Assembly (NCBI GenBank): GCA_013299105.1
Contig: JAAFJY010000018.1
Coordinates: forward strand, 1 to 64,000
Length of the DNA stretch: 64,000 nucleotides
Direction of reading: 5' to 3'
DNA from: Chitinophagales bacterium
GTDB lineage: Bacteria > Bacteroidota > Bacteroidia > Chitinophagales > Saprospiraceae
Made by a program: the position numbers and the translations under genes. The notes under the pieces were generated by a model. The model worked only from the letters and a program-made list of their open reading frames with translations. It made no database searches and was not told the origin of the DNA. Below, piece by piece: positions 49,982-58,989 of the stretch. The stretch's first letter is position 1; every line of letters begins with the position of its first letter.

Positions 49982-51317
49982 GTTCAGGATCATCATTGCT
50001 CTTCTTTTTGGGGTTTTGAGCAGTGAAATTTTAGCACATCCTATGCCCAATTCCCTGGTATTGCTCAACTTCCAAACGCAAGCAATCAATGCGGAATTAA
50101 GGCTGCCCTTGGGCGAGTTGCAAGCCGCTTTGGACAATAAGCTGGTAGGCACACCCGAAAATTTGATCGCGCAAAACGCTGAATTTTTAAAAGCCTACCT
50201 GTTGCAGCATATGAAACCGAAAACTAACCAAGGAATACCCTGGCGAGTGAAGTTGGAAACAATGTGGCTTGAATCTGCTGAAAACCCAAGCTACGGGAAG
50301 TATTATGAACTAGTTGTTCTTGCGAAGTGGCTGCCGCCTAGCTCGGCAGCGCTTCGCAACTTTGTATTGGAATACGACGCCATTGTACACCAAGTAGTAA
50401 CCCATACTATTTTGGTTTCGATTCGACAAAGCTGGAATCAAAACAATAATTTGGCAACCTCAGCGCAATTAGGGGTGATTTCCTTAGATATCCCTAGTGG
50501 AACCATTCCCCTGCTACACATCAACCTTGACCAAAGCGGTATTGGGCTAGGGTTCGTTCAAATGCTCCGCATGGGGATGCGGCACATTGCAGAAGGTCTT
50601 GACCATTTGCTCTTTTTATTCACCCTGCTTTTACCCGCTACACTATTGGTCGAAGGCAGGCGTTGGGGGCGTTTTGGCGGGGTCTCTTACAGCCTCAACC
50701 GTTTATTGCGCATCATCACTGTATTCACATTGGGGCATTCGCTGACACTAATTTTTGGAGCCATTAGGTTGTTTCCAGTACCTACTCAATTGATTGAAAC
50801 ACTGATTGCCTTTTCCATCTTGATTTCAGCGATACATGGGTTTCGTCCACTGTTCAAGCGCCAGGAGCTGTGGATCGCTGGTTGTTTTGGTCTGATTCAC
50901 GGATTGGCTTTTGCTGAAGGCCTGGCTTTTTTAAACCTTGATTCCTTACACCTGGCCTTGAATATTTTAGCGTTCAATCTGGGTATTGAGTTGATGCAAT
51001 TATTGTTCATTGCCTTGGTTATCCCTTGGGTGATTTTGCTAAGTCAAAGCACTCTCTTCAGGCCGTTCCGTTACTTTGCTGCAAGTTTGGCCACCATCGC
51101 TGCTTTTGCTTGGCTGTTTGAACGAATCAGCACAAAGCCCAATCTGGTGAGCGTATGGTTGGAAAACACCAAAGACCAGGCGATCTGGCTTTTGCTTGGG
51201 CTGATTACCATGTCCTTGGCTAGTTTTATTTTCCAGTACCTTGGTCGAGGTTCTTCTCCTGGCTTGTTCAATCGTAGTGCCAGCCTCAAGCGGGGTGATG
51301 GAATCCCAGAACATTGA
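49968..51317 (+). CDS. HupE/UreJ-type membrane protein
   Basis: 449 residues from the ATG at 49968, which overlaps the DUF3500 stop by 14 bp. Signal peptide (FRIIIALLFGVLSSEILA), then an exported domain (about 24-200) and six or more membrane helices with HupE/UreJ motifs: GMRHIAEGLDHLLFLFTLLLP, FTLGHSLTLIFGA, SAIHGFRPLF and FGLIHGLAFAEGL. The His residues in helices suggest a metal (nickel, cobalt or copper) permease, as proposed for the family. An earlier ATG at 49923 lies inside DUF3500. Coupled expression suggests a working unit with it. Confidence 0.87.
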   Translation: MAATKFRIIIALLFGVLSSEILAHPMPNSLVLLNFQTQAINAELRLPLGELQAALDNKLVGTPENLIAQNAEFLKAYLLQHMKPKTNQGIPWRVKLETMWLESAENPSYGKYYELVVLAKWLPPSSAALRNFVLEYDAIVHQVVTHTILVSIRQSWNQNNNLATSAQLGVISLDIPSGTIPLLHINLDQSGIGLGFVQMLRMGMRHIAEGLDHLLFLFTLLLPATLLVEGRRWGRFGGVSYSLNRLLRIITVFTLGHSLTLIFGAIRLFPVPTQLIETLIAFSILISAIHGFRPLFKRQELWIAGCFGLIHGLAFAEGLAFLNLDSLHLALNILAFNLGIELMQLLFIALVIPWVILLSQSTLFRPFRYFAASLATIAAFAWLFERISTKPNLVSVWLENTKDQAIWLLLGLITMSLASFIFQYLGRGSSPGLFNRSASLKRGDGIPEH

Positions 51318-51384
51318 ACTGAAGTATGCTACGCTATCACATGGGGATGTTAACACCGTCCATTATCCAATAATCTATTGACAA

Positions 51385-52314
51385 ATGAATAACCTGCGAT
51401 TGGTCCTGTTTGTGGTCTTGTGCTGCAATGTTTTGCTCAGCTCTTGTCAACCGCCGAAAGCGAATACACAAGGCATTGATCGAAAATGGCTGGATTTGCC
51501 TTATGCTACCCATTCAACAGCTCAGAAGCTGGACATTTACCTGCCAAACAGAGGAAATGGACCCTTTCCTGTGATTGTTTCCATCCACGGGGGGGCATTC
51601 AAAATGGGCGACAAAGGAGATTTTCAAGTCAATGCACCACTAAAGGGCTTGCAAAGGGGCTACGCTGTGGTGAGCGTCAATTACCGACTCAGCAGTGAAG
51701 CCATTTATCCCGCACAAATCCAAGATGTCAAGGCAGCAATCCGATTTATTCGTGCTAACGCTCGAAAATACAAACTTGATCCTGCCAGGATCGCCACTTG
51801 GGGTGGCTCAGCAGGCGGTAATCTGGCGGCAATGGCGGGTGTTTCTGGTGATATAGCCTCTTTGGAAGACCTGGAAATGGGTAATGCCAAGCATTCCAGC
51901 AGGGTTCAGGCTGTTGTTGATTGGTTCGGTCCTATCAATTTCAATACCATGGATGAGCAGTTCACGCAATCGGGTAAAGGAAAGGCTGATCACAATGACG
52001 CCAATTCACCAGAATCCTTGCTCATCGGTAAGCCTATTACTGAGGCTCTGAACCTGGTGAAAATAGCCAACCCAAGCAGCTACATCAGCACTGACGATCC
52101 TGCATTCTTCATCCAGCACGGGGAAGAGGACCATTTAGTACCCACTGAACAATCTATTTTCTTTGCGCAAGAATTAGAGAAAGTGCTGGGAAAAGAAAAA
52201 GTGACAATCAAGCTCTTGCCAATTGCCAAGCATGGGGGCAAAGAATTTGAATCCGTAGCTAATCTTGATCTTGTATTCGCTTTCTTGGACAAACACCTCA
52301 AAAAAACCAACTAG
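51385..52314 (+). CDS. Secreted esterase/lipase (HSL-like) lipoprotein
   Basis: 309 residues. Lipobox LLSSC at Cys21. Alpha/beta hydrolase of the BD-FAE/hormone-sensitive lipase type: the oxyanion motif SIHGGAFKMG (with HGGAF), nucleophile Ser in WGGSAGGNLAAM, Asp in HGEEDHLVPT, His in AKHGGKEF. Acts on acyl or feruloyl-type esters in the envelope; substrate unknown. It starts 67 bp after the HupE gene, so it may share its transcript. A family B repeat begins two bases before the stop codon ends. Confidence 0.88.
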   Translation: MNNLRLVLFVVLCCNVLLSSCQPPKANTQGIDRKWLDLPYATHSTAQKLDIYLPNRGNGPFPVIVSIHGGAFKMGDKGDFQVNAPLKGLQRGYAVVSVNYRLSSEAIYPAQIQDVKAAIRFIRANARKYKLDPARIATWGGSAGGNLAAMAGVSGDIASLEDLEMGNAKHSSRVQAVVDWFGPINFNTMDEQFTQSGKGKADHNDANSPESLLIGKPITEALNLVKIANPSSYISTDDPAFFIQHGEEDHLVPTEQSIFFAQELEKVLGKEKVTIKLLPIAKHGGKEFESVANLDLVFAFLDKHLKKTN

Positions 52315-52484
52315 GGGAGCGTAAAAAAGTAAGGTAACTATTTGGCTAAAATAAGGTGGACATATTTGCTCTTGAGGTTTAGCAAAAAAAGAACACAACT
52401 TCCTTCCAGTCAGTTGCTTAATCAGGTAGTTTTCTTTTTTCACTAACCCTAAACCTGTCCACCTTATTTTTTACGCTCCCTAAG
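52312..52484. repeat. Family B MITE-like repeat, copy 4
   Basis: GGGAGCGTAAAAAAGTAAGG on the left and CCTTATTTTTTACGCTCCCT on the right are near-perfect inverted ends. The inside repeats the usual AAATAAGGTGGACATATTTG, AACACAACTTCCTTCCAG and GCAAAAAAAG blocks. It is the longest copy, with an extra TAATCAGGTAG, and overlaps the esterase stop. Confidence 0.75.
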
Positions 52485-52604
52485 AAATGGCACCCCCTCA
52501 AAAAAAACTTGGTTTCCTGACAAATCTTTTATCCCAGTGATTATAAATTTCTTCAATTTGGGTAATCATCGCATTGCTAAAAACGAACAAAAAGGTAGTC
52601 TCGA

Positions 52605-53225
52605 CTAAACCAACCCAAGAGGAGTTGTCGCTTTCCCATACAAACTAGCATACTTTGCCAGATACTTCCCGATGATGTCGAACTCTAAATTTACCGGTTC
52701 ACCGACCTGTAAATCCTGGAAAGTGGTGTTTTCAAAAGTGTAGGGAATAATGGCCACCGAAAACTCGTCGTCCACTGGATTGACCACGGTGAGACTCACT
52801 CCATTCACGCAAATCGAGCCTTTGTTCACCAGTAGCCTTTGTTCACTGGGCTGGTATTTGAACCTAAAATTCCAACTTCCGTCGCGGTCTTCGCGGCTGG
52901 TACAGGTTCCCAGGCCGTCCACGTGGCCTTGCACAAGGTGGCCATCCAAGCGAGCGCCTTGCCAAAGCATGGCCCGCTCCAGGTTGACTGCAGTGCCAAT
53001 TTGCCATTTGTTCAGTTCAGTCAAATTCAGGGTTTCTTCCACTGCTGTTACAGTGTGAGTGCCAGCATTGAGGGCGACTACGGTTAGGCAGACGCCGTTG
53101 TGTGATACACTTTGGTCAATCTTCAGCTCCTGCGAGATGCTCGACTGGATCGTAAAATGCAGGTTGCTGCCTTCTTTTTCAATGTGTTGTACACGCCCTA
53201 GCGCTTCGATGATTCCGGTAAACAT
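52605..53225 (-). CDS. ribE: Riboflavin synthase alpha subunit
   Basis: 206 residues, typical length. Dismutates two 6,7-dimethyl-8-ribityllumazines to riboflavin. Two homologous lumazine-binding barrels: MFTGIIEALGRV (1-12), SVSHNGVCLTVV (about 40-51), then LVQGHVDGLGTCTS, KGSICVNGVSLTVV (136-149). Both repeats keep their motifs. It is a single gene here, about 24 kb from the RibF fusion that uses its product. The leader carries a near-match promoter box only. Confidence 0.95.
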   Translation of the reverse strand: MFTGIIEALGRVQHIEKEGSNLHFTIQSSISQELKIDQSVSHNGVCLTVVALNAGTHTVTAVEETLNLTELNKWQIGTAVNLERAMLWQGARLDGHLVQGHVDGLGTCTSREDRDGSWNFRFKYQPSEQRLLVNKGSICVNGVSLTVVNPVDDEFSVAIIPYTFENTTFQDLQVGEPVNLEFDIIGKYLAKYASLYGKATTPLGLV

Positions 53226-53496
53226 TACGGGAGTTATGGATTATGAGTTATGGGTTATGAGTGAGGGATTTATGGGTGAATTTTGGATTGGATATTCATT
53301 CCTTCCATTACTTCATTTTAGGTGTGGATTATTACAAACGTTTCCCCGAAGAAAGGCGCTATCATGGGATGTGGGTGAGTGGATAGTGTTTTCTTTTTCA
53401 AACACACCAAACCGTGCAAAGATGTTCATACCTGCCTCAGCTAATGCAAGTGAGCACCACCCATAACCCATAACTCCCAACTTATAACCCATAACG
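53226..53496. other. Intergenic, 271 bp
   Basis: Direct copies of ATTATGAGTTATGGGTTATG-type and CATAACCCATAACTCCC-type units at the two ends (53235-53265 and 53460-53488) form an inverted pair. No gene seen. A near-match -7 box (CATCTTTG, minus strand) lies at 53415-53422. Confidence 0.4.
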
Positions 53497-56295
53497 CTAT
53501 TTCACCAGCTGAATAAACCCTTCCAACGGCCTCTCCAATGGAACAACCCCCGTGGAGCGTTGTTCAAATACCTGGCAAGTATAATAATAAGTGCCAGCCG
53601 GCAAAGGTTCTCCCTGTAAATTGTTGCCATCCCAATTGATCTTTGGATCGGTGGTTTTGAACACCACTTGCCCCCAACGATTGACGATTTTCAGGTCAAT
53701 GCTCTGGATGAAACAGAAGGGATAGGGCTTGAACAACTCATTTTGCCCATCACCATTGGGTGTGAAGGTATTCGGCAGGCTGTAGCTTGGGCAGTTTTCT
53801 ACACAAACGATATTGGACCTTGCACTTTCATTGTTTAATTGGTCAAAAGCCGTCACGGTGTAGCAGCCTGCGATGCCGTTTTCGGGTTTGGTTTCTAATC
53901 GCAAAGTACCCGGTGAAGTGATCCGCTGGATGCGGGTGAAATTGGGCTCATTGGCGCTGGGACTGTAGTATACATTGTAGCCAGCCAAATCAGTTGCTTC
54001 AGGACAAGTTTCGGTGGGTCGGTTCCAGCTCAGGGTATTGAATACTTGACGCGGATCGTTGCAATCGACCGGGCGATTGCAAATAGTGCTTACCGCTAGG
54101 CGAGGTGCGCAGGGCGGCACATTGTCTTGCGGGCGGTTACAAGCCTCTTGCGAGTGATTGCGCAGCGGATTGGGTACCCCCGGAATGCCGTAGGAACCAA
54201 ATGCCCGGATTTTGTAGCAATATTCGGCTCCATTCACCAGATTACGGTCCACGTAATTGGTAGTTGCTACAGTAGCAATAGAGTCAAAAGTACCGCTGGC
54301 GTTTTTGCGCAAAACGGTGTAAGCAAAATTATCCCAGGGCGTACTAGCCGTCCAACTCAATTGCAATAATTTATCCGAGGAATTGACCCTTAAGAAAACG
54401 GTCGATGCGACTGGTGTACTGCCCAAAGGTGTAGTCGAGGACCTGCCTACATAAAAACGCACCCGGTAAGAGTAAGGATTGCTGGCAGTATTGAGGGCTT
54501 GATCGAGGAAACAAGTATCATTTGCTCCTTTAAAAGTCGCACTGGTAGTACGTCGAATGACCTGGAAGGCGCTTTCTTGTGGAGTTGAGCCTTCGGCCCT
54601 CAACAATTCGTAGATGTAAGGCCCCGGATTGGTCAAGGTATCCAGGTCAGCAGCCTTGGGTTTGGTCCAGCATACCTGCACTGCCCCATTGTTGGCACCA
54701 GTAGCTGTCACATCTGCTTTGATGATCAGCGGCAAGTTGCGGTTGAGTTGCATACAAGCCTCCTTTGAGGGTAAACTTTCGATCAAGTTGTAGGCAAAAC
54801 GGCCGCCAGGGGTAGTTCTAGCAAATTCGGCCAAAACCCTATAGCAATAAGTCCTGCCTGGTTCCACATCCACATCTCGGTAATGGTAGCGCCCGTTCAA
54901 GCTGTCACGAATGGCTACTAAAGTCACTTTGGTGTAACCTCGTCCCCTTAGCCCTGTGGTACAAGTGTCGGGTTCAAAACTACTGCTGCCTATCTTTCGC
55001 CATACCGTAAAGCCTCGGAAATAATTGTCGGCAGCCTTGTCGCAAGCGTAGGGCTTGTCCCAGGTCACGTCAATAAAACCATTGCCGGGGCTGGCCCTTA
55101 CCCCTTGAGGCGGCGGCCCTACTACTTTGATGCGGAAGGTTTTCAATACCGAGAGCCCCGTCGAATCTCGTGCATAAAAGTCATCCACTGCCCGGAAGAC
55201 TACCGAGTAGGGCTGCTCGGCGATGTGTTCACAGGTAGTCGCCCAGCGGAAAGTCTTGGTCAAAGGGTCGTTTTGATAGCCATTGTTGTTGGGCAGGAAA
55301 GTAGCTTTGCTTACTGTAACTTCAAAAGGACCACCAAGGGCACCAAGCCTGACCTTTTGGCGGGTTTCTTCAATTGGAGCGGTTGCAGTCACCGGAAATT
55401 GAATGACCTGTCCGGCAATGACACAAATCTCATCCTTGGCTAAGTCAATTTTAGGTGGTTGGTTATCGCAAGATTGGATCAGGATTTGCATGTCTCGAAC
55501 GATGGTATCCAGCGGGCGGCCTCGTCGATATTCTACAATGATGATGGCCAGGTTGTATTCGCCCGCTCGCTGTGGTGCATCCCAAATGATCTCTCCTGTT
55601 CGTTCGTTGATCCGTAGGTTGTTGCGTGGGCCTGGCGAGATCATATTTGGAAACTGGTAGTTGGGCACGGGAGTATTCAACTCAGCAAAAGGTACGATGA
55701 GTTTGTATGCCAAACTGTCTCCATCGCGGTCGAAAGCATTGGGGTTATGGGTAAAAGGCTTGCCAACACAACCGATGTCGATTGGTGGCTGTAAAAGAAC
55801 AGGCGTACTGTTGCAACCGTCAATTTGGGGATTGGGGAAGGTATACACCGTTTGCAGGTGAAAACGAATTTGTTCCGAGTTGGGGAAATTCACGTTGATG
55901 ATGCCCCCATTGCGGTTAGGGTCGTTCATCGAAATGATGTAAGTACCCCGTGAAGGATAAGTATGAAATGCTTCATAGATGTTTTTACGGGTATCGTTTT
56001 CCAACAACTCGCCCTTTGCCTGTCCCCCCAGGACCGGGCCATTGATCCTTGCTACTCGAATGCATTTGGAACCATCGCCCCAGCAAATGTCCAATGAATC
56101 GCGGTCGACCATGAAACTACTCGCTTTGGTGTAGGTAACAATGGTAGCTTTGACCCGCAGGCTGCTTACACAATTGCCTACTTGTTCGATAGAGATTTCA
56201 CCAGCCCGGTTGTGGGTAGCCAACAGACTCGTGTTGCCGAACAAAAGCACACAGGCTGAAAACAGCAAACGGATTTGGGTAGAATTTAGAAGCAT
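53497..56295 (-). CDS. T9SS type B (gliding-type CHU_C) secreted protein
   Basis: 932 residues. Signal peptide, then the N-terminal ATHNRAGEISIEQVG module common to large Bacteroidota surface proteins. The middle contains several fibronectin type III-like domains (about 400-810, with repeats such as FIDVTWDKPYA and LQLSWTASTPWDNFAYTVLRK) and paired cysteines. The C-terminus (about 845-932) is a CHU_C/T9SS type B domain: LPNTFTPNGDGQNELF, VNRWGQVVFKT, AGTYYY and GFIQLVK. Predicted to be secreted by T9SS and attached or released at the surface; ligand unknown. Confidence 0.92.
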   Translation of the reverse strand: MLLNSTQIRLLFSACVLLFGNTSLLATHNRAGEISIEQVGNCVSSLRVKATIVTYTKASSFMVDRDSLDICWGDGSKCIRVARINGPVLGGQAKGELLENDTRKNIYEAFHTYPSRGTYIISMNDPNRNGGIINVNFPNSEQIRFHLQTVYTFPNPQIDGCNSTPVLLQPPIDIGCVGKPFTHNPNAFDRDGDSLAYKLIVPFAELNTPVPNYQFPNMISPGPRNNLRINERTGEIIWDAPQRAGEYNLAIIIVEYRRGRPLDTIVRDMQILIQSCDNQPPKIDLAKDEICVIAGQVIQFPVTATAPIEETRQKVRLGALGGPFEVTVSKATFLPNNNGYQNDPLTKTFRWATTCEHIAEQPYSVVFRAVDDFYARDSTGLSVLKTFRIKVVGPPPQGVRASPGNGFIDVTWDKPYACDKAADNYFRGFTVWRKIGSSSFEPDTCTTGLRGRGYTKVTLVAIRDSLNGRYHYRDVDVEPGRTYCYRVLAEFARTTPGGRFAYNLIESLPSKEACMQLNRNLPLIIKADVTATGANNGAVQVCWTKPKAADLDTLTNPGPYIYELLRAEGSTPQESAFQVIRRTTSATFKGANDTCFLDQALNTASNPYSYRVRFYVGRSSTTPLGSTPVASTVFLRVNSSDKLLQLSWTASTPWDNFAYTVLRKNASGTFDSIATVATTNYVDRNLVNGAEYCYKIRAFGSYGIPGVPNPLRNHSQEACNRPQDNVPPCAPRLAVSTICNRPVDCNDPRQVFNTLSWNRPTETCPEATDLAGYNVYYSPSANEPNFTRIQRITSPGTLRLETKPENGIAGCYTVTAFDQLNNESARSNIVCVENCPSYSLPNTFTPNGDGQNELFKPYPFCFIQSIDLKIVNRWGQVVFKTTDPKINWDGNNLQGEPLPAGTYYYTCQVFEQRSTGVVPLERPLEGFIQLVK

Positions 56296-56382
56296 GGTTC
56301 AAATGGATTGGGCTTTTCCCGTCTATGCAATTCAAACAAGCAGGTAGTGAATATTTGTATCCAGTTGTAAAATACAAACACC

Positions 56383-56518
56383 AAGGGAGCATAAAATAAG
56401 GTAAACGAGTTTGGGTTTAGTGAAAAAAGAAAAGCAACTGGATGCAAGGAAGTTGTGTTCTTTTTTGCTAAACCTCAAAAGCAAAGTTGTTTACTTATTT
56501 CAGCTCAAATGCCAAGGT
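56383..56518 (+). repeat. Family B MITE-like repeat, copy 5
   Basis: CAAGGGAGCATAAAATAAGG, GGGTTTAGTGAAAAAAG, GCAACTGGATGCAAGGAAG, TTGTGTTC, AACCTCAAAAGCAAAG and TTACTTATTTCAGCTCAAAT. It lies in the 330-bp gap between two minus-strand genes, which has no other gene. Confidence 0.75.
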
Positions 56519-56589
56519 AATGTAACAATTTTTCTTTGGAAAGGATGTGTGAACCAGCATATTCGCAGCCTGGGAGACGAAATTCAAAA

Positions 56590-56618
56590 GATTTGGGGCT
56601 CAATTTGAGCCCCAAATC
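56590..56618 (-). terminator. Rho-independent terminator
   Basis: GATTTGGGGCTCA / TGAGCCCCAAATC, a perfect 13-bp stem with a 3-base loop, eight bases after the 5'-nucleotidase stop and followed by TTTTG on the minus strand. Confidence 0.88.
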
Positions 56619-56625
56619 CAGTGCG

Positions 56626-58185
56626 CTATTTCGTCAAATAGGCAATCATCACATCTCGGACATCGTTCTTGATCGATTTTCCGCTCGACAAGGAATAGGT
56701 TTTGGGCTCAATGGCCTTGAACTGGCTCAAAAAATTGAGGTTTGCTTCACTTCCGCCTGCTACAAAAGCCGACAAAACGACCTTGTAGATTTGTTTGTCG
56801 TCGATGACTTTACCCGACAGCGCCCATTGGCCGTTTACCTTACTCACTTTACCAACTTGCAGATAACCTCCCTCGGTTTTGTTTTTCTCTAGGCCAGCGT
56901 CCAGCACTTTTTTTACCTCTGCGCCGGGCAAGTCCATCTGTGCAAAGCCACCGCCAAAAGGGAAAGTTCTCACGATATCGTATTGCGTAATGGCCCCCGA
57001 CAAGTTGTCGTCTAGGCGCATTGAACCTGAATTGATCATATACGCATCAGCGCCAGGAGCCACATACTCCATTGCAGTCACCGTCAGGGCCCCAAAATTG
57101 GTCTGGCGGCTGCGAATATCACTTTCTTTACACTCCAGGGTTTCTTTCAGATCCATCAGTTTTACTTCAGGCTGGTAGCCGTTGCTGCGCAAAGTTTGGT
57201 CTACTTTGGCAATCCATTTGTCGACCACAGCCTGGGTTCCTGGCTCATTGGGCAGGCTTGGGTCGATGGTTTTGAGGGTGGAGCGGATCTGGTACATTTT
57301 AGATTCCGGGTCAAAACGGCAACGGTGGATGTAGACTGTTTTGGCATTGGCATCAGCCTTGGTGATGACCGTGTTTTCTACGTAATAGCTTTGTGCATCG
57401 TGGTCGTGACCACCCATGAAGAGGGCTACCCCTGGTACTGCTTTGGCCAAGGCTTGGTCATCGGCGGCAGCAATATGGGTCATGGCCATGACTAGGTCGC
57501 TGTTGGTCTTGGCTTTGCCAACGGTGCTTCTAAAACTCTCCTCCAATGGCAAATAATGTACGTAAGGACGTTTGGTAAACGGTAAAAGCACTCCGGTCAG
57601 GGCCACTTTGGCTACATCACCAGCTTTATTTTTGAACTCGTGCACCACATACTCTGGTACTTCCAGGGTTTGGCCATTGCGAGTTTGGCGAAATGGTGCA
57701 ATGTTTCCACCCGTATAAACCCTACGCACATTGGATGTTACAAAACGGAAAGCACACTGGTTCAGGCGTTTGGCTAAAAGGGCCGAATCTCGGTTGTCGA
57801 ATTCGTGGTTCCCAAAGGTAGCATAATCAACCCCCAGCGCATTCAAGGTCTCGATCATTTGCAAACCGGCGATTTTTTCATTGTTTTCCAGATTGAGGTT
57901 GGCAATGAGGCTGGGGGAGAGAAAGTCCCCTGAAATTACGGTGATCACATTGGAATTTTCTTTTAGCAATTCCTGCCGCAAACTTGCCACACGAGCCAAT
58001 CCCCCAGCTTTGCCACCTTCCAATGGAGCGATTTCATACACATCGTTGAGCTGTAAAATGGTGAAATCTACGGGTTGTGGTTTGCGGATTTCTTTGACTG
58101 GAGTGGGAGGGGGGCTGTACGTTGTTTTACAAGCTTGTAATGCAACAAACAGTAATAACAGAAAATAGAAACGAGCAATTGACAT
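56626..58185 (-). CDS. 5'-nucleotidase / UshA-type metallophosphoesterase lipoprotein
   Basis: 519 residues. Lipobox ALQAC at Cys19. N-terminal metallophosphoesterase domain with LQLNDVYEI (D-x-H variant: NDVY replaces NDxH), ISGDFLSPSLI, FGNHEFDNRD and later MGGHDHDAQ. C-terminal 5'-nucleotidase substrate domain (about 330-500) with NSGSMRLDDNLSGAITQYDI and FPFGGGFAQMDL. Hydrolyses nucleotides or related phosphate esters in the envelope. The first metal motif reads Tyr where His is usual, which could affect metal choice. Confidence 0.88.
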   Translation of the reverse strand: MSIARFYFLLLLFVALQACKTTYSPPPTPVKEIRKPQPVDFTILQLNDVYEIAPLEGGKAGGLARVASLRQELLKENSNVITVISGDFLSPSLIANLNLENNEKIAGLQMIETLNALGVDYATFGNHEFDNRDSALLAKRLNQCAFRFVTSNVRRVYTGGNIAPFRQTRNGQTLEVPEYVVHEFKNKAGDVAKVALTGVLLPFTKRPYVHYLPLEESFRSTVGKAKTNSDLVMAMTHIAAADDQALAKAVPGVALFMGGHDHDAQSYYVENTVITKADANAKTVYIHRCRFDPESKMYQIRSTLKTIDPSLPNEPGTQAVVDKWIAKVDQTLRSNGYQPEVKLMDLKETLECKESDIRSRQTNFGALTVTAMEYVAPGADAYMINSGSMRLDDNLSGAITQYDIVRTFPFGGGFAQMDLPGAEVKKVLDAGLEKNKTEGGYLQVGKVSKVNGQWALSGKVIDDKQIYKVVLSAFVAGGSEANLNFLSQFKAIEPKTYSLSSGKSIKNDVRDVMIAYLTK

Positions 58186-58237
58186 GTATATGGTTTTGAA
58201 GTGAGGATAGCCCCTCTAACAGATTGGATTTTGCTTG

Positions 58238-58528
58238 GTGACAAAAAAACTGAAAACTTCTGAGAAAGGCATTCTGAACAATGAAGCCGCAAAGCGGTTA
58301 AAGGCTTTCGTTAACTTGCTTAGTTTATTTGATCAGCGGCTCTATGGAGAAGGATATAACAAAAAGACCGGAAAAGTAACTTTCCCGGCCCTAAGTAAAA
58401 CTAAACCCCAGTTAATGCTCTTTATCGAGAGACTCGATTTCGCTGATTATCAATTAATTGGCGGAATCGAACTGGGTATTTTATCGCAAGTTAAGACTAA
58501 ATTTCTAAAGAATCAAGTGTTGTATTGA
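58238..58528 (+). CDS. Small hypothetical protein, GTG start
   Basis: 96 residues from a GTG at 58238 (TTG one codon earlier is an alternative). No ATG is available and no family is recognised; the sequence is Lys/Leu-rich with a mixed alpha/beta pattern (FVNLLSLFDQRLYGEGYNKK, FADYQLIGGIELGIL). It lies in an AT-rich segment that continues to 58890 and differs from its GC-richer neighbours, so it could be acquired or a fragment of a larger gene. It is divergent from the nucleotidase gene, 52 bp from its start. Coding status is uncertain. Confidence 0.4.
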   Translation: MTKKLKTSEKGILNNEAAKRLKAFVNLLSLFDQRLYGEGYNKKTGKVTFPALSKTKPQLMLFIERLDFADYQLIGGIELGILSQVKTKFLKNQVLY

Positions 58529-58890
58529 CAAATTCGCGCTTTTTCCTGTTTTTTAACATAAGCCATTAGCATATGTTTAAACAATAGTCGCAATTTCATA
58601 TTGGCAAATGTATGTCACGGGTTTCTTTTTACCAAGCATATTTGTAAATTTTTTTGAAACTACAGTCTTAGATTACGGCTTTAAATTGTTTTGAAACGCT
58701 AAGTTTTTCAGCCGCTTAAACAGATGTAGGCTTTTATTTCTCCTTGAGAAAGCATCGTCAATGATTTGGAATTTTACCCTTAAAAATCGGTTAGGTATAA
58801 TTATTATTTGGAATTCAATTTTTTACTGTTGATAAAATTAATTAACTTAAATGAATTTTTCTAAAGAATGTCCGCGCTCAATGGTGCATC
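58529..58890. other. AT-rich island, no gene seen
   Basis: About 360 bases, visibly AT-richer than the rest of the window, with T- and A-tracts and no frame. Confidence 0.5.
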
Positions 58891-58896
58891 ATAGAC

Positions 58897-58940
58897 AAAT
58901 AAGCCAGCAGCTTCGTGTACACGAAGCTGCTGGCTTATTT
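58897..58940. terminator. Perfect 44-bp palindrome, bidirectional terminator
   Basis: Arms of 22 bp (58897-58918 and 58919-58940) are exact reverse complements with no spacer; the core is AGCTTCGTGTACACGAAGCT, flanked by AAATAAG and CTTATTT. It lies between convergent genes, with T-runs on both sides, so it probably terminates both. It may also form a cruciform. Confidence 0.7.
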
Positions 58941-58989
58941 TAGAAAAAATTGGTCAGAAATGTGAAACTTCACCACGGAGAGCCCTGTT

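Noticed and set aside
58529-58890. AT-rich region as a replication origin
   Set aside because: No DnaA-box cluster or dnaA/dnaN neighbour was seen.
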